A stretch of DNA of 64,000 nucleotides, taken from the NCBI RefSeq assembly GCF_030817495.1, contig NZ_JAUSZK010000001.1, positions 3,885,001-3,949,000 on the forward strand, written 5' to 3'. A model generated the notes under the pieces. It worked only from the letters and a program-made list of their open reading frames with translations, was not told the DNA's origin and did no database searches. The position numbers and the translations under genes were made by a program. Shown one piece after another: positions 36,635 to 47,368 of this stretch. Each line of letters begins with the position of its first letter. Position 1 is the first letter of the stretch. Source of the DNA: Streptomyces sp. V3I7. GTDB taxonomy: Bacteria; Actinomycetota; Actinomycetes; Streptomycetales; Streptomycetaceae.

Positions 36635-37599
36635 ACGACGTGTCCGACGTCATCCTGCGACTTCTGGTCGTGTTCGGCGTCTTCGTTGCCTTCCCGCTGA
36701 TCGTCGGTCAGACGGAACACAAGGTGATGGCGCACATGCAGGGCCGCCTCGGCCCGATGTACGCCGGCGGCTTCCACGGCTGGGCCCAGCTCGTCGCGGA
36801 CGGCGTGAAGTTCGCGCAGAAGGAGGACATCGTCCCGGCGGGCGCGGACCGCCGCATCTTCCAGCTCGCCCCGGCCGTCGCGCTCCTGCCGTACCTGCTC
36901 GTACTGGTCGCCATCCCCATCGGCCCGAGTGAAGGCGCCGTCGGCCAGTTCATCGACGCGGGCGTGTTCTTCGTGCTCGCGGTGATGGGCGTCGGCGTCC
37001 TCGGCTCGCTCATGGCCGGGTGGGCCAGCGCCAACAAGTTCTCCCTCCTCGGCGGCCTGCGCACCGCCGCCCAGCTCCTCGCCTACGAACTCCCGATGCT
37101 CCTCGCCGCCGCCTCGGTGGCGATGGCCGCCGGGACGGTCTCGCTGCCCGGCATCCTCGGCGCCTTCCACTGGTGGTGGGTGCCCTGGCAGATCGTCGGC
37201 GCGCTCGTCTTCTTCACCGCCGGGCTCGCCGAACTCCAACGGCCGCCCTTCGACATGCCCGTGGCCGACTCGGAGATCATCTTCGGCGCGTACACGGAGT
37301 ACACCGGTCTGCGCTTCGCCCTGTTCCTCCTCGCCGAGTACGCCGGGATCATCGTCCTGTGCGGCCTGACCACCGTCCTCTTCCTGGGCGGCTGGCACGG
37401 CCCCTGGGGCGCGGACGGCCTCGGCTGGGTGTGGACCCTGCTGAAGGCCGCCGTCCTCGCCTTCGTCGTCATCTGGCTGCGCGTCACCTACCCGCGTCTG
37501 CGCGAGGACCAGTTGCAGAAGTTCTCCTGGACCCTCCTCGTCCCCCTCTCCCTCGCCCAGATCGCCCTCACCGGCGTCGTCAAGGTGGTGTTCCTCTGA
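36631..37599 (+). CDS. nuoH2: NADH-quinone oxidoreductase subunit H, second cluster
   Basis: Membrane subunit at the quinone site, 322 residues, eight helices, without the C-terminal extension of the first-cluster NuoH. Signatures are [20 protein letters not shown] and [23 protein letters not shown] 36631 overlaps the nuoC2 stop and is preceded by AGGAGG. Confidence 0.93.
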   Translation: MNDVSDVILRLLVVFGVFVAFPLIVGQTEHKVMAHMQGRLGPMYAGGFHGWAQLVADGVKFAQKEDIVPAGADRRIFQLAPAVALLPYLLVLVAIPIGPSEGAVGQFIDAGVFFVLAVMGVGVLGSLMAGWASANKFSLLGGLRTAAQLLAYELPMLLAAASVAMAAGTVSLPGILGAFHWWWVPWQIVGALVFFTAGLAELQRPPFDMPVADSEIIFGAYTEYTGLRFALFLLAEYAGIIVLCGLTTVLFLGGWHGPWGADGLGWVWTLLKAAVLAFVVIWLRVTYPRLREDQLQKFSWTLLVPLSLAQIALTGVVKVVFL

Positions 37600-38219
37600 T
37601 GGCCCCGATCCCCGGCTCCGGCCTGGCCAAGGGCCTGGCCGTGACCCTCCGCACGATGACGAGGAAGACCGTCACCGAGCAGTACCCGGAGGTCCAGCCC
37701 GACCTCCCGCCGCGAACCCGCGGTGTCATCGGCCTGTTCGAGGAGAACTGCACGGTCTGCATGCTCTGCGCCCGGGAGTGCCCGGACTGGTGCATCTACA
37801 TCGACTCCCACAAGGAGACGGTCCCGGCGGCCACCCCCGGCGGCCGTGAGCGCAGCCGCAACGTCCTCGACCGCTTCGCCATCGACTTCTCGCTCTGCAT
37901 GTACTGCGGTATCTGCATCGAGGTCTGTCCTTTCGACGCCCTGTTCTGGTCCCCGGAGTTCGAGTACGCCGAGACCGACATCCGCGAACTCACCCACGAA
38001 CGGGACAAGCTCCGCGAGTGGATGTGGACAGTGCCCGCACCGCCCGCCCTCGACCCGCACTCCGAGGAACCGAAGGAACTCGCCGCCGCCCGCAAGGCCG
38101 CGGAGAAGCTGGCCGCGGCCCAGGCGGAAGCCGAAGCACAGGCCGCAACCGAGGCCGAGGCGGAATCCGAGACCCCGGCTCAGACCGAGCCGACCGAATC
38201 GCAGGAGGGAGACGCGTGA
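37599..38219 (+). CDS. nuoI2: NADH-quinone oxidoreductase subunit I, second cluster
   Basis: Two-cluster ferredoxin-like subunit, 206 residues. Motifs [12 protein letters not shown] and [12 protein letters not shown] bind two [4Fe-4S] clusters. The last 60 residues are Ala/Glu-rich and probably helical. In an assembly lacking NuoE-F-G this would be the natural entry point for electrons from ferredoxin (inference). It overlaps nuoH2 by one base and nuoJ2 by four. Confidence 0.93.
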   Translation: MAPIPGSGLAKGLAVTLRTMTRKTVTEQYPEVQPDLPPRTRGVIGLFEENCTVCMLCARECPDWCIYIDSHKETVPAATPGGRERSRNVLDRFAIDFSLCMYCGICIEVCPFDALFWSPEFEYAETDIRELTHERDKLREWMWTVPAPPALDPHSEEPKELAAARKAAEKLAAAQAEAEAQAATEAEAESETPAQTEPTESQEGDA

Positions 38220-38851
38220 GCCCCGCCTCCGCCCTGCCGGTCCTCGCCGCCGCCCCGGCCCACGGCTTCCTCTCGCCGGCGGGTGTCGAGATCGCCTTCG
38301 TCCTCGTCGGCCTCGCCACCCTCGGCGCCGCGCTCGTCACCGTCACCACCCGGCAGCTGGTGCACGCCGCCCTGTGGCTGGTGATGACCCTCGGCGGCCT
38401 CGCCGTCGAGTACCTCCTGCTCACCGCCGAGTTCATCGCTTGGGTGCAGGTCCTCATCTACGTCGGCTCCGTCGTCGTCCTCCTCCTGTTCGGGCTGATG
38501 CTCACCAGGGCCCCCATCGGCCGCTCCCCGGACGCCGACTCCGGCAACCGCTGGGTCGCCCTGGCCGTGGCCGTCGCCGCCGCGGCCGCCCTGGTCTGGG
38601 TGGTCGTCGACGCGTTCCGCACCACCTGGATCGACCTGGACGGCGCCGCCGCGGGCTCGACGAAGGTCACCGGCGAGTACCTCTTCCAGAACTGGGTCCT
38701 CCCCTTCGAGGCCCTGTCCGTCCTCCTCCTCGCCGCCCTGGTCGGCGCGATCGTCCTGTCCCGCAAGGCGACGGCGGACGCGGCGGCCACGGCCTCCGCG
38801 GAGGTCCCCGGCGCGCGCGGCGGCCACGCCGACAAGGAAGGTGTCCGCTGA
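38216..38851 (+). CDS. nuoJ2: NADH-quinone oxidoreductase subunit J, second cluster
   Basis: Five-helix membrane subunit, 211 residues. The family segment [20 protein letters not shown] is well preserved. GTG 38216 follows AGGAGGGAGACGC and overlaps the nuoI2 stop; the stop shares one base with the nuoK2 ATG. Confidence 0.9.
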   Translation: MSPASALPVLAAAPAHGFLSPAGVEIAFVLVGLATLGAALVTVTTRQLVHAALWLVMTLGGLAVEYLLLTAEFIAWVQVLIYVGSVVVLLLFGLMLTRAPIGRSPDADSGNRWVALAVAVAAAAALVWVVVDAFRTTWIDLDGAAAGSTKVTGEYLFQNWVLPFEALSVLLLAALVGAIVLSRKATADAAATASAEVPGARGGHADKEGVR

Positions 38852-39237
38852 TGCACCTCGCCTATCCCGCCGTGCTCTCCGCCCTCCTCTTCTGCACCGG
38901 CCTGTACGGCGTCCTTGCCCGCCGCAACGCGATCCTGGTCCTGATGTCGGTCGAGCTGATGCTGAACGCCGTCAACCTCAACCTGGTCGCCTTCGACGTC
39001 TGGCTCAGCAAGGCCGCCCGGGAGACCCTGCACTCCGGCCAGGCCCTGACCCTGTTCACCATCGCCATCGCCGCCGCCGAGATCGGCATCGGCCTGGCGA
39101 TCGTCCTCGCCGTCCACCGCAACCGCGGCACCGCCGACATCGACCGGCTCCGCGACACCGCCGAGGGCCACGGGCCCGGCGGCGACGGCCCCGACACCGA
39201 CGCCCTCGCGGCCGAGAAGGCTGAGGCCACCGCGTGA
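38851..39237 (+). CDS. nuoK2: NADH-quinone oxidoreductase subunit K, second cluster
   Basis: Three-helix subunit, 128 residues, with the conserved Glu in [19 protein letters not shown] and a second in [15 protein letters not shown]. An acidic, Gly-rich tail of about 35 residues makes it longer than the usual 100. It overlaps nuoL2 by four bases. Confidence 0.93.
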   Translation: MHLAYPAVLSALLFCTGLYGVLARRNAILVLMSVELMLNAVNLNLVAFDVWLSKAARETLHSGQALTLFTIAIAAAEIGIGLAIVLAVHRNRGTADIDRLRDTAEGHGPGGDGPDTDALAAEKAEATA

Positions 39238-41228
39238 CCACGACCACCCTCGCCGTTCTCGTCCCCCTCCTTCCGTTCCTCGCTGCCGTCGCCGGGCTGC
39301 TGCTCGGCCGCACGGCCCCCGGCTTCGTCCGCCCGCTCGCCGTCCTGCCGACCCTCGCCTCGCTGGTGCTGGCCGTACTGGTCGCCGTGCGCCAGGGCGG
39401 CGGGCAGGCCATCAGCGCCGCCACCGAGCTCACGCCGACCGGCTCGATCCCGATCGACCTGGCCCTGTACATCGACGGCTTCGCCGCCCTCGTCGCCGTG
39501 CTGGTCGGCGTCGTCGCCACCTGCGTGCAGATCTACTCGACCGGCTATCTGCGCGACGACCCGCGCTACCCCTCGTACGCCGCTCTCGTCTCCCTCTTCA
39601 CCTCCGCGATGTTCGTGGTCGTGTACTCGGGCGACCTGATGGTGCTGCTGGTCGGCTGGGAAGTCATGGGCATCTGCTCCTACTTCCTGGTCGGCCACTA
39701 CTGGGAAACCCCGGAGGCCCGCGCCGCCTCCATCAAGGCCTTCCTGGTCACCAAGCTCGGCGACGTCCCCTTCCTCATCGGCCTGTTCGCGCTGGCCACC
39801 GACGCCGGGTCCTTCCGCATCACGCGCGTCCTCGGCGCCGTCGCGAGCGGCGGGCTCGACCACCCGACCCTGATCGCCCTGCTGCTCCTCGCGGGCGTGG
39901 CGGGCAAGTCGGCGCAGTTCCCGCTGCACACCTGGCTCCCCGACGCGATGGCGGGCCCCACGCCCGTCTCCGCGCTGATCCACGCCGCGACGATGGTGGC
40001 CGCCGGTGTCTACTTCGTCGCCCGTCTCCTCCCCGTCTTCCAGGCCTCAGCGGCCGCGATGGTCGTCCTCGCCGTCATGGCCGCCGTCACGATGGCCGGT
40101 TCGGCGCTCGCCGCACTCGCCCAGGACGACATCAAGCGCGTCCTCGCCTACTCGACGATCGGCCAGCTCGGCTACATGACCGGCGCCCTCGCCGTCGGCG
40201 ACCGCGGTGCCGCCGTCTTCCACCTCCTCTCGCACGGGGCCTTCAAGGCCCTGCTGTTCCTCGCGGCCGGAGCGGTCATCCACGCCGCCGGCACCAACTC
40301 CCTGGCCGCCATGTCCCGCATGACGGGCCTGCGCGACCGCGTGCCCGACGCCTTCTGGACGATGACCGTGGCGCTCCTCGCGCTCGCCGCGATCCCGCCG
40401 TTCAGCGGCTTCTTCTCCAAGGAGTCCGTCCTCGGCGCCGCCGAGCACACCGCCACCGGCCACACCGGTCACGCGCCCGTGAGCGCGGGCTGGATCGTCC
40501 TGGTCGCCGGTCTGCTCACCGCCCTCCTCACCGCCGCGTACGCCACCCGGCTGTGGCTGCTGGCCTTCCGCGGCCGGGGCGCCGAGGTCCCCGGCCACGG
40601 CCGCCAGCCGCTCACCATGACCGTCGTGCTGTGGGTGCTCGCCACCCCCTCCCTCGCCTTCGGCGGACTCGCGTACCGCGCGCTGCCCGCCTGGTTCGAC
40701 GGCCGGCCGCTCACCCCGACCCTCCTCACCTCGGTGCTCGGCACGGGCCTCGCCCTGGTCGGCGTCCTCGTCACCTACGGGGCCTGGCAGCGCACCCGCG
40801 TCATCGCCGCCCGCCACCCGATGGGCGCCGTCGTCGCGCACCCGGACGCTGAGGGCGGAGCGGTCGAGGCAGAGGCCATCGCCGACCACGCGCGGGTGTA
40901 CGGCGGTGTGGCCTACGCCCCCGACCCGGCCGACCCCGGACGCGTGCTGCTCGGCCCGCTGTACCGGCCCGCGGCCCACGGCTTCCACCTGGACGCCGTC
41001 TACGCGGCGCTGTTCGTCCGCCCGGTCCAGGCCGGAGCGAGTCTCGTCCGGTTCCTCGACCGCGAGGTCGTCGACACCTACGTACGCGGCGCCGCGGCGT
41101 TCCCCCGCTGGCTCGGAGCCGCCGTGCGGCGGGCCCAGACCGGCAACGTCCAGACCTATGTGAGCGCGCTGCTCGCCGGCACCGTCGTCCTGACGGTCGC
41201 CGTCCTCCTCGTCGCCTCGGGAGCGTGA
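39234..41228 (+). CDS. nuoL2: NADH-quinone oxidoreductase subunit L, second cluster
   Basis: Distal antiporter-like subunit, 664 residues. Motifs [20 protein letters not shown] (catalytic Glu helix), [20 protein letters not shown] and [16 protein letters not shown] match proton-pumping NuoL. GTG 39234 overlaps the nuoK2 stop. Pumping residues appear intact, which argues for a working antiporter module. Confidence 0.93.
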   Translation: MTTTTLAVLVPLLPFLAAVAGLLLGRTAPGFVRPLAVLPTLASLVLAVLVAVRQGGGQAISAATELTPTGSIPIDLALYIDGFAALVAVLVGVVATCVQIYSTGYLRDDPRYPSYAALVSLFTSAMFVVVYSGDLMVLLVGWEVMGICSYFLVGHYWETPEARAASIKAFLVTKLGDVPFLIGLFALATDAGSFRITRVLGAVASGGLDHPTLIALLLLAGVAGKSAQFPLHTWLPDAMAGPTPVSALIHAATMVAAGVYFVARLLPVFQASAAAMVVLAVMAAVTMAGSALAALAQDDIKRVLAYSTIGQLGYMTGALAVGDRGAAVFHLLSHGAFKALLFLAAGAVIHAAGTNSLAAMSRMTGLRDRVPDAFWTMTVALLALAAIPPFSGFFSKESVLGAAEHTATGHTGHAPVSAGWIVLVAGLLTALLTAAYATRLWLLAFRGRGAEVPGHGRQPLTMTVVLWVLATPSLAFGGLAYRALPAWFDGRPLTPTLLTSVLGTGLALVGVLVTYGAWQRTRVIAARHPMGAVVAHPDAEGGAVEAEAIADHARVYGGVAYAPDPADPGRVLLGPLYRPAAHGFHLDAVYAALFVRPVQAGASLVRFLDREVVDTYVRGAAAFPRWLGAAVRRAQTGNVQTYVSALLAGTVVLTVAVLLVASGA

Positions 41229-41234
41229 GCAGGC

Positions 41235-42809
41235 GTGATCGATATCAACGAGTCCGTGATGCAGTTCCTTCTGGCATTCGTCGTCGTCGGCCCGCTCCTC
41301 GGAGCCGCCGCCGCTCTCCTGCCCGCCCCGCCCGGGCTGAAGGGGAAGTCGCCCGAGCAGGCCGTGCTGCGGCACGGCGTGACCGTGACCGGCGTGATCC
41401 TCATCGCCGCGATCGTCCTCGCGCTCGGCTTCGACCACGGCCATCCGTCGAGGATGCAGGCCCAGACCGACATCAGCTGGATCCCCGCACTCGACGTGCG
41501 GATCCACCTCGGCATCGACGGCATCTCGCTCCCCCTCGTGGTCCTGACCGCGCTGCTGACCTTCCTCTGCGCGCTCTACTCGTACTTCAAGCCGCCCACG
41601 GGCCCGTCCCCGAAGGCCTTCGTCGCCCTGCTGCTCGTCCTCGAGTCCGGCACCCTCGCGAGCTTCGCCGTCCTCGACCTGCTGCTGTTCTTCCTCGCCT
41701 TCGAGACCGTGCTGATCCCGATGTACTTCCTCATCGCCCGCTGGGGCGGCGAGGGGCGGACCCAGGCCGCCTGGAAGTTCATCCTGTTCACGCTGCTCGG
41801 GTCCGTCGTCATGCTGCTCGGCCTGCTCCTGATCGGAATCAAGGCGGGCACGTTCGACATGGTGGCACTCGCCACTGACAACGGCCGGTCGCTGACCATG
41901 TCCGTGCAGGTCATCGCCGTTCTGGCGATCGGGATCGGGCTCGCGGTCAAGACGCCGATGTGGCCGCTGCACAGCTGGCTGCCCGACGCGCACACCTCCG
42001 CGCCGACCGTCGGCTCGGTCCTGCTGGCCGGTGTGCTGCTGAAGATGGGCACGTACGGGTTCGTCCGGATCCTGCTGCCGATCGCGCCCGACGGCTTCCG
42101 CGTCTTCGCGCCCTACCTCGCCGCCTTCGCCGTCGTCGGGATCATCTACGGGTCCCTGGCCTGCCTGGCCCTCGCCAAGCAGGGCGCGAAGGGCGACCTC
42201 AAGCGTCTGATCGCCTACTCCTCCGTCGGCCACATGGGCTTCGTCCTGCTCGGCATTGCCACGATGACCCCGACCGGCGTGAACGGCGCGCTCTTCGCCA
42301 ACGTCGCCCACGGCCTCATCACCGGCCTGCTCTTCTTCCTGGTCGGCGCCCTCAAGGACCGCACCGGCACCACCGACCTCGACGCCCTCTCCGAGCAGAC
42401 CGGCGCCGCCCTGTACGGCAAGGCCCCGCGCCTGGGCGGGCTGCTCGCCTTCGCCGCGGTCGCCTCGCTCGGCCTGCCCGGCCTCGCCGGGTTCTGGGGC
42501 GAGATGCTGGCGCTGTTCGGCTCGTTCGACCCGGCCGCCGGGCTCAGCCGGCCCGCGTTCCTCACGTTCATGTCGATCGGCGCGTTCGGCACGCTGCTGA
42601 CGGCCGCGTACCTGCTGGTCGTGGTCCGCCGCGTGTGCATGGGCACCGTCCAGGACGACGCGCCGGAACTCGCCGACATCCGCCCGTACGAGTTCGCGGC
42701 CTGGACCCCGCTCGTCGTCCTCACCGTCGTGACCGGACTGTGGCCGGGGGCGCTCCTCGGCCTGACCACCCCGGCCGTGCAGCAGCTCCTCGCAGGAGGC
42801 ACCCGTTGA
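41235..42809 (+). CDS. nuoM2: NADH-quinone oxidoreductase subunit M, second cluster
   Basis: Antiporter-like subunit, 524 residues. Motifs FFLAFETVLIPMYFLIARWG, PMWPLHSWLPDAHTSAPTVG and LKRLIAYSSVGHMGFV are intact. GTG 41235 follows nuoL2 by six bases with GGAGCGTGAGCAG as ribosome region. Its stop overlaps the nuoN2 TTG. Confidence 0.93.
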   Translation: MIDINESVMQFLLAFVVVGPLLGAAAALLPAPPGLKGKSPEQAVLRHGVTVTGVILIAAIVLALGFDHGHPSRMQAQTDISWIPALDVRIHLGIDGISLPLVVLTALLTFLCALYSYFKPPTGPSPKAFVALLLVLESGTLASFAVLDLLLFFLAFETVLIPMYFLIARWGGEGRTQAAWKFILFTLLGSVVMLLGLLLIGIKAGTFDMVALATDNGRSLTMSVQVIAVLAIGIGLAVKTPMWPLHSWLPDAHTSAPTVGSVLLAGVLLKMGTYGFVRILLPIAPDGFRVFAPYLAAFAVVGIIYGSLACLALAKQGAKGDLKRLIAYSSVGHMGFVLLGIATMTPTGVNGALFANVAHGLITGLLFFLVGALKDRTGTTDLDALSEQTGAALYGKAPRLGGLLAFAAVASLGLPGLAGFWGEMLALFGSFDPAAGLSRPAFLTFMSIGAFGTLLTAAYLLVVVRRVCMGTVQDDAPELADIRPYEFAAWTPLVVLTVVTGLWPGALLGLTTPAVQQLLAGGTR

Positions 42810-44329
42810 GCGCCCTGGCCCAGCCGCTGGCCCAGTCGGTGGTCCAGTCCGTCGACTGGCTCGCGATCGCCCCGCCCACCCTGGCGGCGGTCGTCGGACT
42901 CGTCGTCCTCGTCGCCGACCTGTTCGTGCCCGACGCGAGGAAGGCCCTGCTGGGCTGGATCTCGGTGGCCGGACTCGCCGCCTCGGCCCTTCTGCTGCTG
43001 CCCCTCCTGGGCGGGGAGCGCGGCACCTTCTGCCTGACCGGCGCCCCGCGCGTGTGCAGTTACACGGTCGACCGGTTCACGCTCGTCATCCAGTTCCTCG
43101 TCCTCGGCGGCGCGCTCCTCGCGGCCCTGCTGTCGGTCACCACGCTGAAGGACGACCGCCGCCGGCTCCCCGAGGGGGAGTTCTGGTTCCTGCTGCTGTC
43201 CTCCGCCGCGGGCGCCGCCCTGCTGCCCGCCTCCCGAGACCTCGCCACGCTGGTCGTGGCCCTGGAGGTCGCCTCGCTGCCCGCGTTCGCCCTGGTGGGC
43301 ATCCGGCACGGCGACCGCCGCTCCTCCGAGGCCGCGCTGAAGTTCTTCCTGTCGTCCGTCACCGCCACCGCGGTGAGCCTGATGGGCATCAGCTTCGTGT
43401 ACGCCTCCACGGGCACCCTCTACCTCACCCAGGTCGCCGACCGGATCCAGCACGTCGACGGGCAGCTCCACACGCTCGCCCAGACCGGCGTCGTCCTCAC
43501 TCTCGTCGGCTTCGCCTTCAAGACGGCCGCGGTCCCCTTCCACTTCTGGGTGCCCGACACCTACGTGGGAGCGCCGCTGCCGATCGCCGCCTATCTGTCG
43601 GTCGTCGGCAAGGCGGTCGGCTTCTCCGGCCTGATCCTCGTCACCGTCGTGGCCTTCCCGTCGTACGCCGACGTCTGGGGCCCCGCGCTCGCCGTGCTGG
43701 CCGCGCTCACCATGACCGTCGGCAACGTCGGCGCCCTGCGCCAGGGGTCCACGCGCGCGTACAGCGCGGTACGGCTGCTCGCCTGGTCCTCCGTGGGGCA
43801 GGCCGGCTACCTCCTGGTGCCGATCGCCGCCGCTGCGTACACCAAGGACGCGGAGAAGGCGATCGGCTCGACCATCGCGTACGCCCTGATGTACGCCGCC
43901 GTGAACCTCGGCGCCTTCGCGGTGGCCGCGCTGGTGGGCCGCAAGAAGTCCCTCAACCGGATCGCCGACTACCGGGGCCTGTACGCGACCAACCCGGTGA
44001 CCGCCCTGCTCATGGCCTTCTTCCTGCTGTGCCTCGCCGGACTGCCGCCGGGTGTCATCGGCCTGTTCGCGAAGGTCACCGTCTTCTCGGCGGCCGTCGA
44101 CGCGGGCCTCGGCTGGCTGGCCGTCGTCATGGCCGTCAACGTCGTGATCGCCCTCTTCTACTACCTCCAGTGGACGGCCCTGCTGTTCCGCGCGCCCGAG
44201 GGCGAGCCCGCCCGGCACCGCGTCCCCGCCCCCCTCACGGCGGCGATCGCCCTCGCCGCGGTCATCGGCGTCGTCCTGTCGGGCTGGCCCCAGCTGGTCC
44301 TCCGCTTCACCGCGACCGGCCTGTTCTGA
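42806..44329 (+). CDS. nuoN2: NADH-quinone oxidoreductase subunit N, second cluster
   Basis: Antiporter-like subunit, 507 residues, last gene of the cluster. Visible are VVALEVASLPAFALVGIRHG, PFHFWVPDTYVGAPLPIAAY and VRLLAWSSVGQAGYL (Lys of the pump motif replaced by Arg context). The TTG start at 42806 overlaps the nuoM2 stop (TTGA) and follows CAGGAGGC; the frame upstream is a nuoM2 shadow. Confidence 0.91.
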   Translation: MSALAQPLAQSVVQSVDWLAIAPPTLAAVVGLVVLVADLFVPDARKALLGWISVAGLAASALLLLPLLGGERGTFCLTGAPRVCSYTVDRFTLVIQFLVLGGALLAALLSVTTLKDDRRRLPEGEFWFLLLSSAAGAALLPASRDLATLVVALEVASLPAFALVGIRHGDRRSSEAALKFFLSSVTATAVSLMGISFVYASTGTLYLTQVADRIQHVDGQLHTLAQTGVVLTLVGFAFKTAAVPFHFWVPDTYVGAPLPIAAYLSVVGKAVGFSGLILVTVVAFPSYADVWGPALAVLAALTMTVGNVGALRQGSTRAYSAVRLLAWSSVGQAGYLLVPIAAAAYTKDAEKAIGSTIAYALMYAAVNLGAFAVAALVGRKKSLNRIADYRGLYATNPVTALLMAFFLLCLAGLPPGVIGLFAKVTVFSAAVDAGLGWLAVVMAVNVVIALFYYLQWTALLFRAPEGEPARHRVPAPLTAAIALAAVIGVVLSGWPQLVLRFTATGLF

Positions 44330-44341
44330 GCACCGCCACCC

Positions 44342-44380
44342 GCGCGCCGCGGCCGCCTCACCCGGACGGCCGCGGCGCGC
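44342..44380 (+). terminator. terminator after the second nuo cluster
   Basis: A perfect 14-base-pair stem, GCGCGCCGCGGCCG / CGGCCGCGGCGCGC, with an 11-base loop starts 12 bases behind the nuoN2 stop. Confidence 0.75.
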
Positions 44381-44536
44381 CCGTGCGCGCACAAGGGAAC
44401 TAGTGGTCGTCGCCTGGCGTTGACCAGTGCGGAAGGGTCCACTGGACGTGACGCCACCACGCCGGTGGCCCGGACGGATCCACAAGCAGACAAGCAAGCA
44501 AAGGGTTCCCCTGCTGCACCACTTGGAGGGCGTACC

Positions 44537-45403
44537 GTGCACCGCCGGCACAACGGGCTCAGGACCGCAGTACTCCTCGGGGGGCTGTCGGCACTCATCA
44601 TCGTCATCGGCAGCTTCTTCGGCCGCACGGGCCTGATCGTCGCGGTCCTCATCGCGCTCGCCACCAATGCCTACGCGTACTGGAACAGCGACAAGCTGGC
44701 GCTACGCGCGATGCGCGCGCGCCCGGTGAGCGAGTTCGAGGCCCCCGCGCTGTACCGCATGGTGCGCGAGCTCTCCACGGAGGCGCGCCAGCCCATGCCC
44801 CGCCTGTACATCTCCCCGACGGAGGCACCGAACGCCTTCGCGACGGGCCGCAACCCGCGCAACGCCGCCGTGTGCTGCACGGAGGGCATCCTGCGCATCC
44901 TGGACGAGCGCGAGCTGCGCGGCGTCATCGGGCACGAGCTCAGCCACGTCTACAACCGCGACATCCTCATCTCGTCGGTCGCCGGCGCCCTCGCCTCGGT
45001 GATCATGTTCCTGGTCAACTTCGCCTGGCTGATCCCCGTCGGCCGGTCGGACGACGACGAGGGCCCCGGTCTGCTCGGCATGCTGCTGATCATGATCCTG
45101 GGGCCGATCGCCGCCGGCCTCATCCAGATGGCCATCAGCCGCTCCCGGGAGTACCAGGCGGACGCCTCGGGCGCCCAGCTCACCGGTGACCCGCTGGCCC
45201 TCGCCAGCGCCCTGCGCAAGCTCGACGCCGGCACCAAGCAGCTTCCGCTGCCCCCCGAGCCGAAGCTCGAGACCGCGAGCCACATGATGATCGCCAACCC
45301 GTTCCGCCCCGGCGAGGGGGGCATGACCAAGTTGTTCTCCACGCACCCGCCGATGGCGGACCGCATCGCCCGCCTGGAGAGGATGGCAGGTCGACACTCA
45401 TGA
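44537..45403 (+). CDS. htpX: zinc metalloprotease HtpX
   Basis: Membrane-bound M48 peptidase involved in membrane protein quality control, 288 residues. Two N-terminal helices ([20 protein letters not shown] and next), the zinc motif [11 protein letters not shown] (HExxH, about residues 130-140), two further helices, then [11 protein letters not shown] with the third ligand Glu. GTG 44537 follows TTGGAGGGCGT; the open frame upstream lacks a start with a ribosome site. It overlaps yccF by four bases. Confidence 0.92.
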   Translation: MHRRHNGLRTAVLLGGLSALIIVIGSFFGRTGLIVAVLIALATNAYAYWNSDKLALRAMRARPVSEFEAPALYRMVRELSTEARQPMPRLYISPTEAPNAFATGRNPRNAAVCCTEGILRILDERELRGVIGHELSHVYNRDILISSVAGALASVIMFLVNFAWLIPVGRSDDDEGPGLLGMLLIMILGPIAAGLIQMAISRSREYQADASGAQLTGDPLALASALRKLDAGTKQLPLPPEPKLETASHMMIANPFRPGEGGMTKLFSTHPPMADRIARLERMAGRHS

Positions 45404-45792
45404 AAACCGTCCTGAACGTCATCTGGCTCGTCCTGAGCGGCTTCTGGCTGTTCCTCGGCTATGTGCTGGCGGGCGTGCTGCTGTGCGTCACGATCATCGG
45501 CATCCCGTTCGGCATAGCGGCGTTCCGTATCGGCGTCTACGCCCTGTGGCCGTTCGGGCAGACGACGGTCAAGCGCCCCGACGCGGGCGCCCCGTCCTGC
45601 ATCGGCAACGTCCTGTGGCTGCTCCTGGCCGGCTGGTGGCTGGCCCTCGCCCACATCGTCACCGGTGTCGCCCTGTGCCTGACGATCATCGGCATCCCGC
45701 TCGGCATAGCCAACTTCAAGCTGATCCCGGTCTCGCTGTTCCCGCTGGGCCGCGAGATCGTCCCCACGGACCAGCCCTTCACGGGCCGCTGA
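45400..45792 (+). CDS. yccF: YccF domain-containing membrane protein
   Basis: Small inner-membrane protein with two copies of the YccF domain, 130 residues. Each half has the pattern [16 protein letters not shown] / [16 protein letters not shown] with paired helices. Function is unknown in the family. ATG 45400 overlaps the htpX stop (ATGA), so both are co-translated. Confidence 0.9.
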   Translation: MKTVLNVIWLVLSGFWLFLGYVLAGVLLCVTIIGIPFGIAAFRIGVYALWPFGQTTVKRPDAGAPSCIGNVLWLLLAGWWLALAHIVTGVALCLTIIGIPLGIANFKLIPVSLFPLGREIVPTDQPFTGR

Positions 45793-45844
45793 CCGGAACC
45801 GGTCCGGAGCCTGGCTCGGCGCTCGGTCCGGTGCCGGTGCCGGT

Positions 45845-46146
45845 GGCCGGTTCTTACGCCCCGGCCCGCCGTCGTACGCCGTACACCGCGGCCCCGACCG
45901 CCAGCACGCCCGCGCCCGCGGCCACCGAGACCGCCGGCAGCGCGAACGCCAGCGTCACGCAGCCCAGCAGCCCGAGCGCCGGCATCACGGGCGCGGGCCG
46001 GTTCCTACGCCCCGGCCCGCCGTCGTACGCCGTACACCGCGGCCCCGACCGCCAGCACGCCCGCGCCCGCGGCCACCGAGACCGCCGGCAGCGCGAACGC
46101 CAGCGTCACGCAGCCCAGCAGCCCGAGCGCGGGCACCACGCGCGCG
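45845..46146. repeat. 151-bp tandem duplication at the permease 3' end
   Basis: Two direct copies with an offset of 151 bp, about 95% identical by eye. The right copy (from about 45996) contains the permease's real last 45 codons and TAG; the left copy (from 45845) is an echo with TAA in place of the stop. 151 is not a multiple of three, so a read-through would be out of frame. Confidence 0.92.
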
Positions 46147-47246
46147 GCCGGCTCCGGGCTCAGCGTCCAGGCCGACGCGTTGGCCACGGCGTAGTACGTC
46201 AGCACGCCGAAGGACGAGAAGCCGATGGCGCCGCGGACGTCCGCCACCGCCGCCACCGTGGCAACGACGGCGCCCACGGCCAGCTCGGCGCGGTGCGGGA
46301 CCCGGAAGCGCGGATGCACGACGGCCAAAGACCGGGGGAGATGCCCGTCCCGGGCCATGGCCAGGGCCGTCCGGGACACGCCCAGGATCAGCGCGAGCAG
46401 CGAGCCCAGCGCGGCGACGGCGGCTCCCGCCCGCACCACGGGCACCAGCCCCGGCACGCCCGCCGCGCGTACCGCCTCGGCCAGCGGGGCCTCCGCGCGC
46501 GCGAGACCGTCCGCGCCGAGCACGGACAGGGCGGCCACGGCCACGCACGCGTACACCGCCAGGGCGATCCCGAGGGCCAGCGGGATGGCGCGCGGAATGG
46601 TGCGCGCCGGATCCCGCACCTCCTCGCCGAGGGTCGCGATGCGCGCGTACCCGGCGAACGCGAAGAACAGCAGCCCGGCCGCCTGGAGTACCCCGCCGGC
46701 CCCCGCCGGGACCTCGATGCCCAGGCGGGCGGGATCGGCGTTCGGCGAGGTCAGGCACGTGACGACCACGGCGGCGAGGACCGCCAGTACGACCGCCACG
46801 ATCACCCGCGTCAGCCAGGCCGACTTCCGCATCCCGCCGTAGTTCACCGCGGTCAGCGCCACCACCGCCGCGACGGCGACCGCGTGCGCCTGCCCCGGCC
46901 AGACGTACGTGCCCACGGTGAGCGCCATCGCCGCGCAGGAGGCCGTCTTCCCGACGACGAACGCCCAGCCCGCCAGGTACCCCCAGAACTCCCCGAGCCG
47001 CTCCCGCCCGTACACGTACGTGCCGCCCGACTCGGGATACAGCGCGGCCAGCCGCGCCGAGGACATGGCGTTGCAGTAGGCCACCACGGCCGCGACCGCC
47101 AGGCCGGCCAGCAGCCCTGATCCCGCTGCGCGCGCGGCGGGCCCAAGGGCGGCGAAGACGCCGGCCCCGATCATCGAGCCGAGCCCGACGACCACGGCGT
47201 CCCGCACGCCGAGCGTGCGCCGGAGCCCGGAACCGGAGGATGTCAT
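46005..47246 (-). CDS. APC-family amino acid permease
   Basis: Amino acid/polyamine transporter of 413 residues, twelve predicted helices. The helix 1 motif GLGSMIGAGVFAALGPAA and YPESGGTYVYGRERLG are typical of the APC superfamily; the Gly-Ala-Gly bend binds the substrate alpha-carboxylate. Substrate is unknown. ATG 47246 starts MTSSGSGLRRTLGVRDAV; the 15 codons further upstream are unlikely. Its 3' end is duplicated downstream. Confidence 0.9.
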   Translation of the reverse strand: MTSSGSGLRRTLGVRDAVVVGLGSMIGAGVFAALGPAARAAGSGLLAGLAVAAVVAYCNAMSSARLAALYPESGGTYVYGRERLGEFWGYLAGWAFVVGKTASCAAMALTVGTYVWPGQAHAVAVAAVVALTAVNYGGMRKSAWLTRVIVAVVLAVLAAVVVTCLTSPNADPARLGIEVPAGAGGVLQAAGLLFFAFAGYARIATLGEEVRDPARTIPRAIPLALGIALAVYACVAVAALSVLGADGLARAEAPLAEAVRAAGVPGLVPVVRAGAAVAALGSLLALILGVSRTALAMARDGHLPRSLAVVHPRFRVPHRAELAVGAVVATVAAVADVRGAIGFSSFGVLTYYAVANASAWTLSPEPAARVVPALGLLGCVTLAFALPAVSVAAGAGVLAVGAAVYGVRRRAGA

Positions 47247-47368
47247 GTACCGCACCCTACTGATCCGCAACCGGACGGACACCGCAACCACCGGGCGCGT
47301 GACGGCGTCCCCTTCATCAGCGTGGGCTTCGACAGCGTGGGCGCCGCGCGGAAGGGCAGGTTCTCGGC

